From Ptychodera flava (lineage: Eukaryota; Hemichordata; Enteropneusta; Ptychoderidae): a stretch of DNA of 64,000 nucleotides. A program made the position numbers and the translations under genes. Positions within the stretch are counted from its first letter, which is position 1. Every line of letters begins with the position of its first letter. The stretch covers positions 15,674,361 to 15,738,360 of the forward strand of contig NC_091931.1 of assembly GCF_041260155.1 (NCBI RefSeq), read 5' to 3'. Positions 49,113 to 60,850 of the stretch are shown here, in pieces. The notes beneath the pieces were generated by a model, which made no database searches, was not told where the DNA came from, and was given only the letters and a program-made list of their open reading frames with translations.

Positions 49113-50370
49113 TAAGTAAACTCTTTCGTTCCCTGTCTCAATGAGTCTGGCTAGATTCGAATACACACTGGAACAAACATTAGATAAGCTAGGGTGACTG
49201 AGTGAAAAATGGCGGACAATACTGTACCGTACATGTCCTGTACAAGGAAAACTGTTCCTGGAAAACGATGGATTTTCCTGGAAATCACTCAATCAAGGGG
49301 TAAACTACATTTCAAGGGGTTTCAATTATTAAAGTCAGAATAGCTGCGAATTTTATGTATTATTTTCATGATTTTATTTAAACCAAAGTTGGTTCGTGTA
49401 AATGTGATATCTGAAGGACATGTGTAGAAGTATCACTGCTCGCTGATTTGGACCATGCCTACGTGTTTTAAAACGTTAATAAACGGGTGCCGCACTCAAA
49501 GTACAGGGCCAAAGCGCTGGTGGGAATGTTCAATCACGGTCACTCCACAATGGAGTGACCGTGGTTCAGTGTAACATAACTTAGAACAGGACCATTTGAT
49601 TACCAGGGGTGTGAGGGATTTTTTGAAACAAACAATTGTCGGCAGGTGAAGGAGAAAAAGCTAGTTTGAACATAGTGGCTCAAGAAAAAATGTCCCAATA
49701 AATAGAAGTAGAAAAAAAATTCTCGCCGCGCTTATATTTTCAATATTTGTCAACAAGTCTCATGTTTTTGTCAGAATGTAGGATACTAAAGATTTATTTT
49801 TTAAAGATGGATTTACTATGTAAATTCATTGTACACAATATTTTCGTGGCAATGACAGAACCTCGAAAACTTTGTCTTATTTAGGCCTACAGTGAACATT
49901 CACACAATCAGCATTCAAATAAAGGGTGACTTTTCACTTGCTCTGTAAATAGTGAAAATTTCAAAACACAAAATAGGATTCGATTAACTAGTTTTAAAAG
50001 CAATATTTTGTTCTCTCAATATATTTCTAAAGTTATATTCAGAAAAAACAATTTTTTCCGAAAATTGAAATGTACAACATTTGTACAATTTATGTTTTCG
50101 AAAACAAAACATGATCCTGAGGACTCTTAGAAATGAGTTGACTATACACTGACTTGATGGAAAAACAGCCATACAAGCACTGAGTTTGACAACTGCACCA
50201 TCACTTGTTTCTAAATCCGAGAAAGGGTTACAATCTCCCAGCGTAGTACACTGCGTAGTATACTGCCACCAATCTCCAAAACGTTATTTCCGATCCGCGG
50301 CCCCGTATTTTGTGCAATTTGCTAATAGCCTCATCAGTAGGTTCAGTTGGTCATTTTCAAAACAATATAA
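49113..50370. other. Gene-free stretch with a short hairpin
   Basis: No gene recognised. CACGGTCACTCCA (49535-49547) is followed by its exact complement at 49551-49563 with a 3-bp loop. Confidence 0.45.
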
Positions 50371-52183
50371 GGGCCCTGTCACACCTTGCCGATTTAGCCA
50401 GCGTACGCCGACGTATCTAAATTTCTCTAAAACACTGGCTTGAACTAACCATGTATTTTTCAATTTGGGCGTTTCATAGCGTTTTCATGATGTACTCTTA
50501 GGTTAAAATATGTTTTAGGTACGCTAAACTGTTATCTCCACGCATTTCGACTTACGAGTAACTTACAAGTAACGTTTGTCAACGTGTTCCAACAAGCGCA
50601 AGACCTACCTACAACTTATGGCCCACGTATACGGGACGTATCGGCCATACGCTGGCATACGTCGAAAAGTTTTGTGCATGGACAAAATTTTTCGACGACT
50701 TCGCCGTACTACTACGACGTATACAAGCGTGCTTCAGCGTGTTCTTAACTTAAACAAAACTTACCCATAACGTATTCGACGTACGCCCGGCGTATTCGCC
50801 AATGTTTTTCATACGTTGGCATACGCTGGCTAAATCTGTCGCAACTCTGTTCCAGCTTCACTCTGGGTCTCACCACAGACAAACAGAGAAACAGACTAGC
50901 AACGGGTATTGTTCAAGGCGTGAAGCGGTTACGTAACCCATCCATGTTCGCCTCGCCTCAGGTAGCTCTCGCTTCTCTTTTCCGAAGAGTGCCAACCATG
51001 CATCCTTTGGTAATCTTCGGATTTTCGCCAATTGTTAAGCGAAAGTATCTTCGGCAAAGTTTGTGTTGTTGTTGTCGTGTGTTGCTGAGCGGAATCGGCG
51101 TGCTGGCGAAAACGGGAGTGTTTTGAGCTTCAGGAAAGTGAGTTTTACCATTTAAAAATTTCCTCTCATATTTTTATGAATATGTAATGAGTGTGTTTGA
51201 ACCAAATTTGAAAGTCTTATATTGATACTGTCTGGTTTTACTCAATAGTTTACGGTCAGTCATACCGTCTTTTACACGTTCGTCAAGGAAGGACATGTTT
51301 ATGAAACTGCTGGCGTGTTATGTTTTTATTGGCGTGAAGCAGTGTTTCTGCCCTGAGAGCTCACAAAGTAACTATGGTTGCTACGCGATTGGCAGCACGA
51401 TGCCATCTCGTCGTATTTTTCGCATAATCTCGTGCAATTATCAACCACAAACAAAGTCTCCAAAATGTTTAACACATTTGAAGCTCATTTTAATATGAAG
51501 AGGCCATTGTCTACCGAGACGACCATGAAAGAAAAGGCATGCCGCGTTGCTAGTCTGTTTTTCTATTTGTCTGTGGTCTCACTGGGAAGTAGCCCCAAGC
51601 TCTCTGTTGCGAACAGTAGTCGTACGTTGTCCAGTCCTTACCAGATATCGGAGGTACCAAGGGACCGTAATACTTGTGTAATTGAAGACGAACAAGCCGG
51701 TAGAATTGAGATTGATGGCTTTATTTACTGCACGGGAACTCAGCCATAGTTACAGCTTAAACTCTCTCATCATCGTCTCACTTGAAAGAATGTCATTTCT
51801 CATTTATTACAACTTTAAGCTTACTCTCTTACGTAATCTACCTTTACTCAAACGGTAATACACATTGTATTCTATTGACACACCATCTCGTGATACAACG
51901 AAATGCTGACTCTTCATGATATGTTGACTCTGCAAACTTACAGTCATTGTCGGCACTTTTATTGCCACCTGGATTGTCACCTTGAAACATCACGCGTTGC
52001 ATGTGTACAAACGCGCCACTTTCTTAAATTAAAGATGCTGACGTGTAAAATGCTTACGTGGGAGATATTACAGCATAAATCAATATCATAAAACCCTGTT
52101 CGTGTCACTCCGGACAAGGTTGAAAATATACGTTCGATGTGAGAAATTTAAGACTGTGACAAATCTTCAAGGTGTGACAGGGC
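50371..52183. mobile_element. 1.8-kb TIR-bounded element
   Basis: Left end GGGCCCTGTCACACCTTG (50371) and right end CAAGGTGTGACAGGGC (ending 52183) are inverted repeats, followed inward by GATTT on both sides. A second inverted pair lies inside the left portion: TTTAGCCAGCGTACGCCGAC (about 50393) against the complement ending near 50841 (...GGCATACGCTGGCTAAAT). This suggests the left 480 bp was a self-contained MITE whose right end is now displaced by about 1.3 kb of inserted or captured sequence. Target duplication not identified. Confidence 0.55.
51378..51749 (+). CDS. Unidentified open frame in TIR element
   Basis: 123 codons without a family I recognise. The central part has a short hydrophobic run (ASLFFYLSVVSLGSS) and the end (CVIEDEQAGRIEIDGFIYCTG) is acidic and protein-like. 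It lies wholly in the displaced segment of the TIR-bounded element, so it may be captured or transposon-derived sequence, or chance. Confidence 0.15.
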   Translation: MLRDWQHDAISSYFSHNLVQLSTTNKVSKMFNTFEAHFNMKRPLSTETTMKEKACRVASLFFYLSVVSLGSSPKLSVANSSRTLSSPYQISEVPRDRNTCVIEDEQAGRIEIDGFIYCTGTQP

Positions 52184-55100
52184 AATAAATAACAAAGAGA
52201 GCATAGGATGGACTCTAAATTGATTATGTCGCTCCAAGTTCACATTTTGCACTTTCTATGACATTTTCCTGCGTCATCGTAACCATGGTAAAATAGTTAG
52301 TATTATATTTGCCACATCATTCTCCTCCTGAGACTACCCTAAACATCGTGCATGTCCATGTATACCAGTTTCTTTATCAGGAAATACTCCAAAATTACTC
52401 ATTTAGTAATTAAAGTCAATACACTTGGTATACGTACATATCAAATTGTACCACGTTTTTATAAAATTGTACTATTTTACAATCTATTGTGTTTTTCATT
52501 CTTTTCTGCTATTTGTGTATCATTTCATAAGTGCACTAAATGCTTTAGTGCATTTCCTAAAAATTTAGTATCCCCCCTCTTCCTCTCCACAATTTGAGCA
52601 GTCTCCCTTGTAGCTTTCACTTTTTTGAGTGACCATCTACGATCCCCAGGTCGTAAATAATGACAACTCTCTTAGGACAATGTTGCAGATGCAGATACTC
52701 TGCTCTAAAGATCAATCCGTAGGGGTAAGGCACGTCACTAATAACTCATACAAATTACCTGCCGTAGATGGCGTATTCTTCATCTGTACACAGGTACCAA
52801 GAGTTGGAACAAACTGAAAATGACTTGGAAAGAAGATATTCGTACACAGTACGCATTGATATGCGCCTTAATAGCACCGTGAAAAATCACCATATCAAAA
52901 TGCAAAGGTGCGATGGAAAGTGAATGTCAACAGCAATTTTGATTTTCAGAACGGAATTCAGTGAATAGTGCTGGATTCTGCGAATCGAGGGAACAAATGC
53001 ATAAAACGAAAATAGTAACATGTAGGATTCTGCGAATCAAGGTGAACAAAGGCATAAAAACGAAAGTAATATCATGTGGTGTACGCAGAAAAGAACAAAA
53101 ATCATGGAAATAGAAAGAGAAAGATTCAAATCATTTGAAAGGGACATATCAAGTCAAAGACATAGTATGCTTGAGACGATGATGATGCCGTTATTGGTGA
53201 AAATGGCAACAGCAAATAAGTACGCAATAGTTATTGAGACACAGCACTATTATTATATCAAGAAGAAGTGTAGGGTCTTCGTGAAAAGCCCTTCCACTAT
53301 CGTCGCTGTATGAACAAATGGTTTAAATATATGCACATAACCTATTTGGCCTATTTATTTTCAGTTTTGTACAGACTGTGACGGGATATGCTAGGCCAAC
53401 TCGATATGCTGATCATAAGTTTCAATAACCAACAGAGAAGGAAAGTATTAACAACATAGTCTGTTTTTGTACTGTTCGGTTAAACAAAAATGCAAATAAA
53501 TGTTTTAAATAAATAAGAATACATATCACAGAGCCTCGTTCCTCTTCTCCTGAGGCAAATATAAAACGTGTTCCTTCCTTGTTGAATCTGGCCCTGTGCA
53601 GCGTATTGGAAGCCTGTTGCTTAACTGAATATCATTGACATTATATCTAAAATCATTTGAAAACACAAAATCAGCTACGCGCTTTTGAGCCGCTGCACAT
53701 TAGCCCTGTCATACATGTCCTCTAGATCACACCTTGCAACCGTCATCAAAAGGTGATAATTTAAGGGACGGAGCATGAGATCTTTGAAGGGACTTGCAAG
53801 AATGACAATACGATTACCATGAAAGCATGCCCGAATTTGGCAAATTATTATAATATTTATCCACAATCTCCATCATGATCACACCTCAAAAAAATATAAC
53901 CGTCCTTCCCTTGGCAGCCAATGGCACAGTGTATGTGACAATGGACAGGGCAACGCAACGCAACGAAAAGTGATATACAGATGTGACTTTATTCAATTCG
54001 TCTATTTTTTATATGGATGCTATGTACACTCTAATTTAACACAATCTTACAGGCGATGACAACTATAATATTTTCAAGAAATCATCACTGCCAACCAATA
54101 TTTCAATGTCCCCGATTACCGCACGTTAGCTCCGAAATAAAACAGAAACAAATACTTATTTTGATAAAGCAATACTGAGAAATAACTAATCGTTGTACCT
54201 AAGTTCACTAACGAATCGATGTTAAATCACACGACACATGACAAATTATCATGAAGACTCGTCTACACTATTTTACAATCAATGAGACTACAAAATCTAT
54301 ATTTTGATTAATACCAACTGCTTTTTTACCTGTAAACCCTAAACATTAATAGGTCATCAAAATCCTCCGAGATGGAGAGAGGTGTACTCTGTTCTTTACC
54401 CGAAATTCTCCAAAACAACAAAAGTTACTTTTTGTACACCCTCGTGTCTACACTATGGCAAGTACACATAGTCGTCACCGTACTAATTTTAATAGGCATA
54501 CGTTCATGGGTTTTTCGTCACAGTGACCGCAATCTTCCCGACTGAACAGGAATACGAAGATTGCAACATTATTGATACATCGACTAATTTCAACCCATTC
54601 TCCGCCGCAGTTCGAATACGCGCTATCACAGGCACTTGACTCAATGCAAGCGAAATCGTCACTGATACAATCAGGAATTGTAATCACAGGTCGCATCATT
54701 GACGGTTTCGCTTGCATTGAGTCGCTTGCTCGTGCGCTACGCTACTAAACTCTCTTATCGCGTCAGCGCAAAGCATTGTGGGAAATGCGCGCCAATGAGA
54801 ACTCTGCTGCGGAGAATGATTTCGACCATCAGGAATATATCTTAATAGGACAGGTTTTGGTTCAACAGTCATTTGCCTGTCGCTCAACCTATTTGGCAAG
54901 TTTGCTGTATTGTAAGTGTATTTCACCACCCATCTATGAATAGCATTGGCGTGGGACATGTCAGTATTAAACTGGCCATTTTCAATAGTATATCATGTGT
55001 TTCACACTATCCTATGGTCAGTCTCAATGAATATCGTCGGATAACTACAGTAACATGGCGCGGTTGAGAAAGTCTGTCAAATACTTGCCCGTTTGGCAGC

Positions 55101-55210
55101 ATGCTGCTACGATAATGTTTTAAAATTGCAAGTATGGGCTATTTGTTGTACAATAAATATCGTTCTCCCGGTCAACACTTTCGGTAGTGCATCGTGTTGA
55201 CGAGCCAGGG
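52184..55210. other. Gene-free stretch, TRIM gene 2 downstream flank
   Basis: No recognised gene. A stem (GACTCAATGCAAGCGAAA at 54638-54655 with its exact complement at 54706-54723) falls in otherwise plain sequence. On the minus strand an AATAAA at 53988-53993 is the nearest clear polyadenylation-type hexamer I found downstream of TRIM gene 2, about 1.2 kb after its stop. Confidence 0.4.
54638..54723. repeat. Perfect 18-bp inverted repeat
   Basis: GACTCAATGCAAGCGAAA and its exact complement, 50 bp apart, with a short further pairing CGTCA/TGACG just inside. Confidence 0.85.
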
Positions 55211-57523
55211 TTACTGGGCAAAAACCGAAATGCGACCACGCTCATGATCACTGACAATGACCTTCCCGTACGGTACGTCACTGGTGACGCAAATACCACA
55301 TGGAGTGACCGGTTCGTTTTCTTCGCTTTGAAAGAGGCACACATATTTATACTTGCTATCAAACTTCTGTACGCGGTTATTTCCAGTGTCACAGACATAC
55401 ACATTTCCATCGTTGTCGATGGTTATATCCTCAGGGGCATTAAATTGGCCGAAACCGTTGCCTTGAGATCCAAAGCATCGCAAGAATTCCCCATCCGCAG
55501 TGAAGACCTGGATACGGTTATTGCCTTTGTCCGATACTAAGACCTTGCCATCTTTCTTTGTGCAAACACCATATGGATTGTTGAATTGACCTGGACCTGT
55601 CCCAGCAGAACCAAAACAGCCAATATAGGTACCATCTGCCCTGTGGATGTTCACTGTATTAAGATTTGAGCTGATGACGTAGACTTTGCCATCGGTATGG
55701 CTGACCGCAATGCCTAGATCATCTGTACAAGATGATCCAAGCAGTCCCTTCATCGCAGAATCGTGTCTGAAGCTTCGTACCAGCTCATAATTTTGATTAC
55801 AAACTATTACGTCGTATGCTTGATTAGCGGGGCCTGGGGGAGCATAAACGACACCGAATACCGCTATAGGCTTAGCGGTGAAATAGATGTACCCATATTG
55901 TGACACGGCTGCAAATTTAAGACGACGAGAGATCTCCACATTTGTGATTTCAATCTTATCACCATCGGTATTTCTATTTATTCTGAATGATTGGAGCCGA
56001 TAATCATTTGCATCACACACTAACAAATCACCTGTTTTTGTCATTGTGACACCGTGAGGTTTAAATGGCGAACCTTGTTCTGAGGGTAACCCACCGAACT
56101 GCCGTAGTAACCCTTTTCGAGGTATCACGTGAACATGAAATGGCGATCCAATAACAGGAGCGTTGTACACTGACACAGATAGTTTGTGCGCCCCCTCTTT
56201 CTGTCCGAGACTGCCAAGAGAGAACGTGCTGTCTTCCTTGTGAGTAATTCTGACCTCTTCGGTCTTGTCGTCAGGATCTGTCACCGTCACCTTGATATAG
56301 TCTGCTGTAGGCAGGGTCGTAATGGCGTCTTCCGTCGGCTGGATAGAAATGTTCACCTCCTCTTGGATGCGAGCGATCTGTGGAGAGACCTCCCCTTCAT
56401 ATGGACTTACTTTGACCTCCCCGAGACAAAGTTCCTCGAATGAATTCTCTAAAGGCTGGAATTCCATATAATCATTTGCAACGGGAAATTGATGCGTTCC
56501 CTTGGCCAGTGTATTCTCTATTTGAGAAAACACCCACTTGCTCGCCGACATTATTTGAACGGGATTACAGGTCGTCAACAGTTGTTCGGCAAATTCCCGT
56601 GCGTGAGCGAAAAGACTCTCTAGGGTTTCCAGCTCTTTGAGTTCAGCGTGGAGGTGGGTGACGCGGTTGTCAAACTCCGTCCTCAACTGGCTTTGTAGGC
56701 TTTTGCCGATTTCTTCTATTTTGCTTGTTACTACATCGATGGTCTTCTGCATGTGTTCGGCAATTTTCTCGGATTCTTCTTCGTGTTTCTCTTTCAGTGA
56801 TACCATCATACTGAGTACAGAGGTGATACTGTCGTTCAGAGCTTTCTCCCTCGCTGTGAACTCTTGTACGACTCCAGTCAATCGTTGGGTGACTTCAGCA
56901 GATGCCGGTCCTAGTGATTCAAACTGATGCTCCGTTTCAGGGTGTTTTGTAGTTGTGCATTCTTTACAGATGGCCACATCACACGTTTCACAGAAGTGTG
57001 TGAGTTCTTCATCAGGATGCTGGCTGCAGAAACTCGCCCCTTGCTGTGAAACAGAATCGACCTGTCCTAATCTGTGATACTCCTCCAGACTAAGCAACCT
57101 GTGTGAACGGGTATGCTTGAAATTTCGGTGTGCGACAACGCAGTTACCGCAAATTTGAATAGCGCACACGACACAATATTTTACGGTAACACTTTCACTT
57201 CGTTCGCATCCACCGCACAGTACATTCACACTTCTGTCTGTCTCGAGTTCCTCAGTACTTTGGACCACATCGCTGGCAGCTGAACTTAACAGCTCATGCC
57301 TGGCGATCGAGTCACCGCCCGGTTCCTCGACAAGTTTGTGTTGTTGTCGGCAGAGAGGGCAACATATCTCTCCGTTCGTCGCCGATTTGTCAAGACACTG
57401 CTCACAAAAGTTATGTTGACACGGAAGAGATTTTGCGTCAATATGTTCTTCCATACAAACACCACAAACTACAAGATTCTGATGAAAATCATCACCGCAA
57501 GCCGCAGCCCCTTCGACGTCCAT
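55211..57523 (-). CDS. TRIM-NHL protein 2 (RING E3 ligase-like), intronless
   Basis: 770 residues in one exon, with the same plan as TRIM gene 1. RING C3HC4 (C20, C23, C35, H37, C40, C43, C55, C58). B-box 1 about 103-143 and B-box 2 about 166-201. Coiled coil about 205-310. Filamin-type domain about 373-467, ending NAPVIGSPFHVHVIP. NHL propeller about 472-770 with SDKGNNRIQVF and CDTGNNRVQKF blades. Relative to gene 1 it has a longer RING-B-box linker and an insert in the second NHL blade region (about 548-570, rich in Pro, Ala and Gly). The ATG context is good (A at -3, G at +4). The same-strand decayed copy at 57890-59010 is most similar to this gene. Presumed ubiquitin ligase with RNA- or protein-binding propeller; target unknown. 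Confidence 0.95.
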   Translation of the reverse strand: MDVEGAAACGDDFHQNLVVCGVCMEEHIDAKSLPCQHNFCEQCLDKSATNGEICCPLCRQQHKLVEEPGGDSIARHELLSSAASDVVQSTEELETDRSVNVLCGGCERSESVTVKYCVVCAIQICGNCVVAHRNFKHTRSHRLLSLEEYHRLGQVDSVSQQGASFCSQHPDEELTHFCETCDVAICKECTTTKHPETEHQFESLGPASAEVTQRLTGVVQEFTAREKALNDSITSVLSMMVSLKEKHEEESEKIAEHMQKTIDVVTSKIEEIGKSLQSQLRTEFDNRVTHLHAELKELETLESLFAHAREFAEQLLTTCNPVQIMSASKWVFSQIENTLAKGTHQFPVANDYMEFQPLENSFEELCLGEVKVSPYEGEVSPQIARIQEEVNISIQPTEDAITTLPTADYIKVTVTDPDDKTEEVRITHKEDSTFSLGSLGQKEGAHKLSVSVYNAPVIGSPFHVHVIPRKGLLRQFGGLPSEQGSPFKPHGVTMTKTGDLLVCDANDYRLQSFRINRNTDGDKIEITNVEISRRLKFAAVSQYGYIYFTAKPIAVFGVVYAPPGPANQAYDVIVCNQNYELVRSFRHDSAMKGLLGSSCTDDLGIAVSHTDGKVYVISSNLNTVNIHRADGTYIGCFGSAGTGPGQFNNPYGVCTKKDGKVLVSDKGNNRIQVFTADGEFLRCFGSQGNGFGQFNAPEDITIDNDGNVYVCDTGNNRVQKFDSKYKYVCLFQSEENEPVTPCGICVTSDVPYGKVIVSDHERGRISVFAQ

Positions 57524-57889
57524 GTTGAAGTACGAGAGTTACGAAATTAGAAATCAATATATATCTAACGGCACCATGCCCTATAAACGCAGCTCGTAGA
57601 GTATTAGTAAGGACCCCTTAACTTCAAAATTACATATTTTATTTGTCTTGTAGCCATAGTTACTTTCCTGGGTATTCGACTTAATTTATCAATATCTAAT
57701 CTCATAGGGAGTTCTTGCCATAGCGGGCGTGATTTGTTGATATGAAGCATTCCGCGACATCACCAATTCTACTTAAATATTAATAAGCAACAGTTCACAG
57801 TATCACGTCGTGATCGTCGAGATAATAGGTCACCATCGAGTTTTCGGCGATCTGTGTGACACCTCATACGGCTTCTGGACTTTGCTCAC
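57524..57889. other. TRIM gene 2 upstream flank
   Basis: 366 bp between the start codon of TRIM gene 2 and the end of the decayed copy. It must hold the promoter unless there is a distant 5' exon. No TATA box is obvious. Confidence 0.35.
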
Positions 57890-59010
57890 CTACTGGGCAA
57901 AAACAGCAATGGGACCCCTTCAGTGATCATTGGTGATGACCCTCCCGTTGTCGTCGGTGACGCAAATGCACTTTGGAGTGGTCGGTTCGTTTGCATTGCT
58001 GTGAAAGACTAACAAGCTCGAGCTTGTGGTCTACGTCGCGCTGTTAAATTTCCAGTGTCACAGACGTACACATTTCCAGCATTGTCAATGGCTATGTCTT
58101 CTAGGGAATTAACTTGGCCGTACCTGCTGTCTCGAGATTCATATTCACTCTGGTATTTTCCGTATGCGGTGAAGACCTGAATACTGCTATTGCCTTTGTC
58201 TGCTTCGTCCGAAACTAATACTTTGCCATCTTTAGCTGTGCAAATACCATATATCATATTCAGTACTTGTGATCGGCCCACTCCCTACTCCCCGCATCAT
58301 TTCAAGCTCCCCCTACCCTCTCCCCACCTCTGAAATTCCCGCCCGCTTTTTATGTACTAGATTACACATAAATTCTTTAAAAAGGACAAAAGATAGCTAA
58401 TTTAATTTTGTACTGAAACCTATTTTCCGTTACCCACTGCTAAAAATTTTCTCTCCCCCCCCCCCACTGTAGAAACTAAAATTTCTTCCCCGCCCACTGT
58501 AATATTGACTTTTTCTCCTCGCCTGCTGGTAAGTTTTTAAGTTTGCCAGCCCGCTGAAAATACTTTACGCACGGACACCTTTTTGTACGAACAGCTTTGT
58601 TGGCGGCACCTGATGTATGACTGTTTAAGCTGACATTCACGGTTCAGAGAGGAACCAAAACTACCGATATAGGTATCATCTGCTTCGTAAATGTTAACGA
58701 GTTTGTATTTTCGAAGGTGAACTAGACTCTGGCATCAGAGTGGTTCACTGCAATATCCGAATAGTTATCAGATGTTTTATCAATGACTTCTATAAACAGC
58801 TCATAATTTTGATGACAAACTATATGATACTGCCACAGTAGCTCAAGCTGGTAAAATAGATGATGCAATCCTTCGATACAACTGTGGAGGAAAAGATGTC
58901 AAATTGTGCATTCCAATCATTACTCTCTGTATTTCCGTTTACATTGAATGACTGCAACCTGCTATCATTTGTACCATTTACTAATAATTCGCCAGTTACT
59001 GTCATTGTGA
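57890..59010 (-). pseudogene. Decayed third TRIM-NHL copy (NHL part only)
   Basis: Minus-strand remains of the NHL propeller of TRIM gene 2, from a 'VTMTVTGELLV.GTND.RLQSF' block (about 59006-58930) through 'DDTYIGSFGS'-like remains (about 58650-58690) to 'CTAKDGKVLVSDEADKGNSS' (about 58180-58240), 'EDIAIDNAGNVYVCDTGN' (about 58050-58110) and the terminal FAQ-like end with its own stop at 57890-57892. Frames change several times, in-frame stops occur, and a C-rich insertion splits it at about 58262-58620. RING, B-boxes, coiled coil and filamin domain are missing. It is a tandem duplicate that has died, not an exon of the neighbour. Confidence 0.88.
58262..58620. mobile_element. C-rich insertion inside the TRIM pseudogene
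   Basis: Interrupts the NHL homology between 'ATACCATATATCATATTCAG' and 'gaaccaaaactaccgatata'. It is made of 'CCCACTG'/'CCCCGCCC' blocks with short A/T runs and ends near GGCGGCACCTG. In texture and end motif it resembles the C-rich element at 2155-2646. Clear terminal repeats are not visible. Confidence 0.45.
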
Positions 59011-59017
59011 CAGCGCC

Positions 59018-59066
59018 AGTAACTAGCAATAACGACTAGTAACGAGCAGTAATGAGCAATAACGAG
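59018..59066. repeat. Short degenerate 10-bp tandem
   Basis: Units close to 'agyaatgagc'/'agcaataacg' repeated about five times, directly upstream of the decayed TRIM copy. Confidence 0.6.
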
Positions 59067-59654
59067 CTAGAACTAGATAGAACCATGGAATATTTTTACC
59101 GCCGTGATAGAACACAGAAATAACGATTAACGAGCCACAGACAGAACACACTGTCAGACACGCTCGGTTTTCAGAGCGAGGTTGTAAATCACGTAAGGTA
59201 ATATAAGTACTTCGCTGATCACTGCGTCTCACGTGACTTGACTAGACGCAGCACGTCACTGAGGCGGGGACCAGCCAATATAAGTACTATACGTGTTGTA
59301 GAGGGCGTAATTTCCACGACTGGCGGACACTGAATTTATGGACAGATCATAATTTTGGGCTCCGCTTTCCTTTCAATAGCAAATGACTGACTTTTAATCG
59401 CTATGTGCTCGATGTAAAAGATTTCCCGAATGGAATTATTTCTCACATTGAAGATTTGGACTTCAAATGTGTCATTTACTCAACAACCGGCAGACTGTTT
59501 TTCACGTCATATAAGCTGCACATCATCTAGTTTCATTCACTATTTATTATTCATTAATTTGTCTTTTTAAATGAGAAATTTAACCCTGTTTCGATTGAAA
59601 AACGGTTGACCAGGAAGATACTATAAGACCGAGGGAAAAATCGTGTGTTTCAGG
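59067..59654. other. Gene-free stretch
   Basis: Nothing recognisable. Confidence 0.35.
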
Positions 59655-59826
59655 CACCGTCACCTGTGATCGGTCTATTCCGCTTGGCGTCTATGCCCCA
59701 TAGACGTGTGTACATATGCCTGAGAAGTACTTCTCAGGCATATGTACACGCGTCTTCTCAAGCATATGTACACACGTCTATGGGGCATAGACGCCGAGCG
59801 GAATAGACCGATCACAGGTGACTGTG
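59655..59826. repeat. Foldback palindrome, 172 bp
   Basis: Arms of about 70-90 bp. The left arm (from about 59659) includes 'cacctgtgatcggtctattc' and 'ctatgccccatagacgtgtg'; the right arm is its complement. The right arm has an extra partial copy of the central 'catatgtacacgcgtctt' part, so the arms differ by about 24 bp. The centre at 59731 is 'gagaagtacttctc'. Confidence 0.9.
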
Positions 59827-60850
59827 GGTTCTGGTTAACCGACCTAACCTAATGTTTACCCGATGACCGTTCACTGTCATTTTCGGCTAGAAAGTCGCCG
59901 TCTAACGATAGCAAAGCTTACTATCCGTTACAGAGTATTATTTTGATGACCTTTCATGTATATAAACGTATTCCATGTACAAGAGTCAGGGTTCTGTACA
60001 TCAGCAAGTCGACGTTTTTTTCACATCGACCGGGCTATTGGTACGATGGGATGGGACTTACCTGTGGTGGTAGGTTGGTAGGTTCGTTGTATGACATGTG
60101 AAGCTTACGTTCTTTGTAAAACCTGCGGGTGATAATTGTAGTACAATCGTATTTTATTGTTACGATAGTGTTCACTTTTTAGAAACTGGTTTTGGACATT
60201 CGTTTGAGAATCTACACTACTATCGAAGCCCAACTTTATTCGAAATTTCCACGGTTTAAAACCTGTGTTGATTGGTACTACAGTACAACGTAGTTGAACG
60301 GTGTCAGAACTGAGAGATGGACACCCTAGACGGAGCCAGTATCATAGGCGTAATACGAATATTATACTTCACTTTATTTTTTTCTGTTTTGGTTTCCTAC
60401 ACTGTAAAAATAGCGGACGTTTGACGCGTCTTTACGCGTTCAAAATGTAGGTGTCGGTGTTCAAATTTGAACGGCTAGTGTTCATATTGTTAACACTGGT
60501 ATTCATATTATTAACACCGATGTTCAAAACCTGAACACGGAGTGTTAACAACCATCTCCTTCAAGTGTTCAAAAACTCAGCATTACAGAAATTTTACAAT
60601 GCTGTGAAACAATTCACAATCTTTAGTGTTTTTCACTTTTCTATGGCTAAATTAAATTTATTACTGCCTCGCTGTCCGGCAAACGTACACGGATTTTGAA
60701 GTAACGAATTTGCCGCTAAGTGAAAAATATCTCCGGTCTAAAATTGCTGAAAGCAAGTTTTTTTCTCAAAAAGGAAGTGTACAAAATAATTTTACACGTT
60801 TAATACGGGTTACAATTTTGAAATTTTGAAAAGAAAATCAGATAACCACC

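Noticed and set aside
53074-53313. Frame with 'EIERERFKSFERDISSQRHSMLET' resembling the tail of Myb/SANT-like transposon proteins
   Set aside because: Low-complexity charged sequence with no DNA-binding domain upstream; too weak to call.
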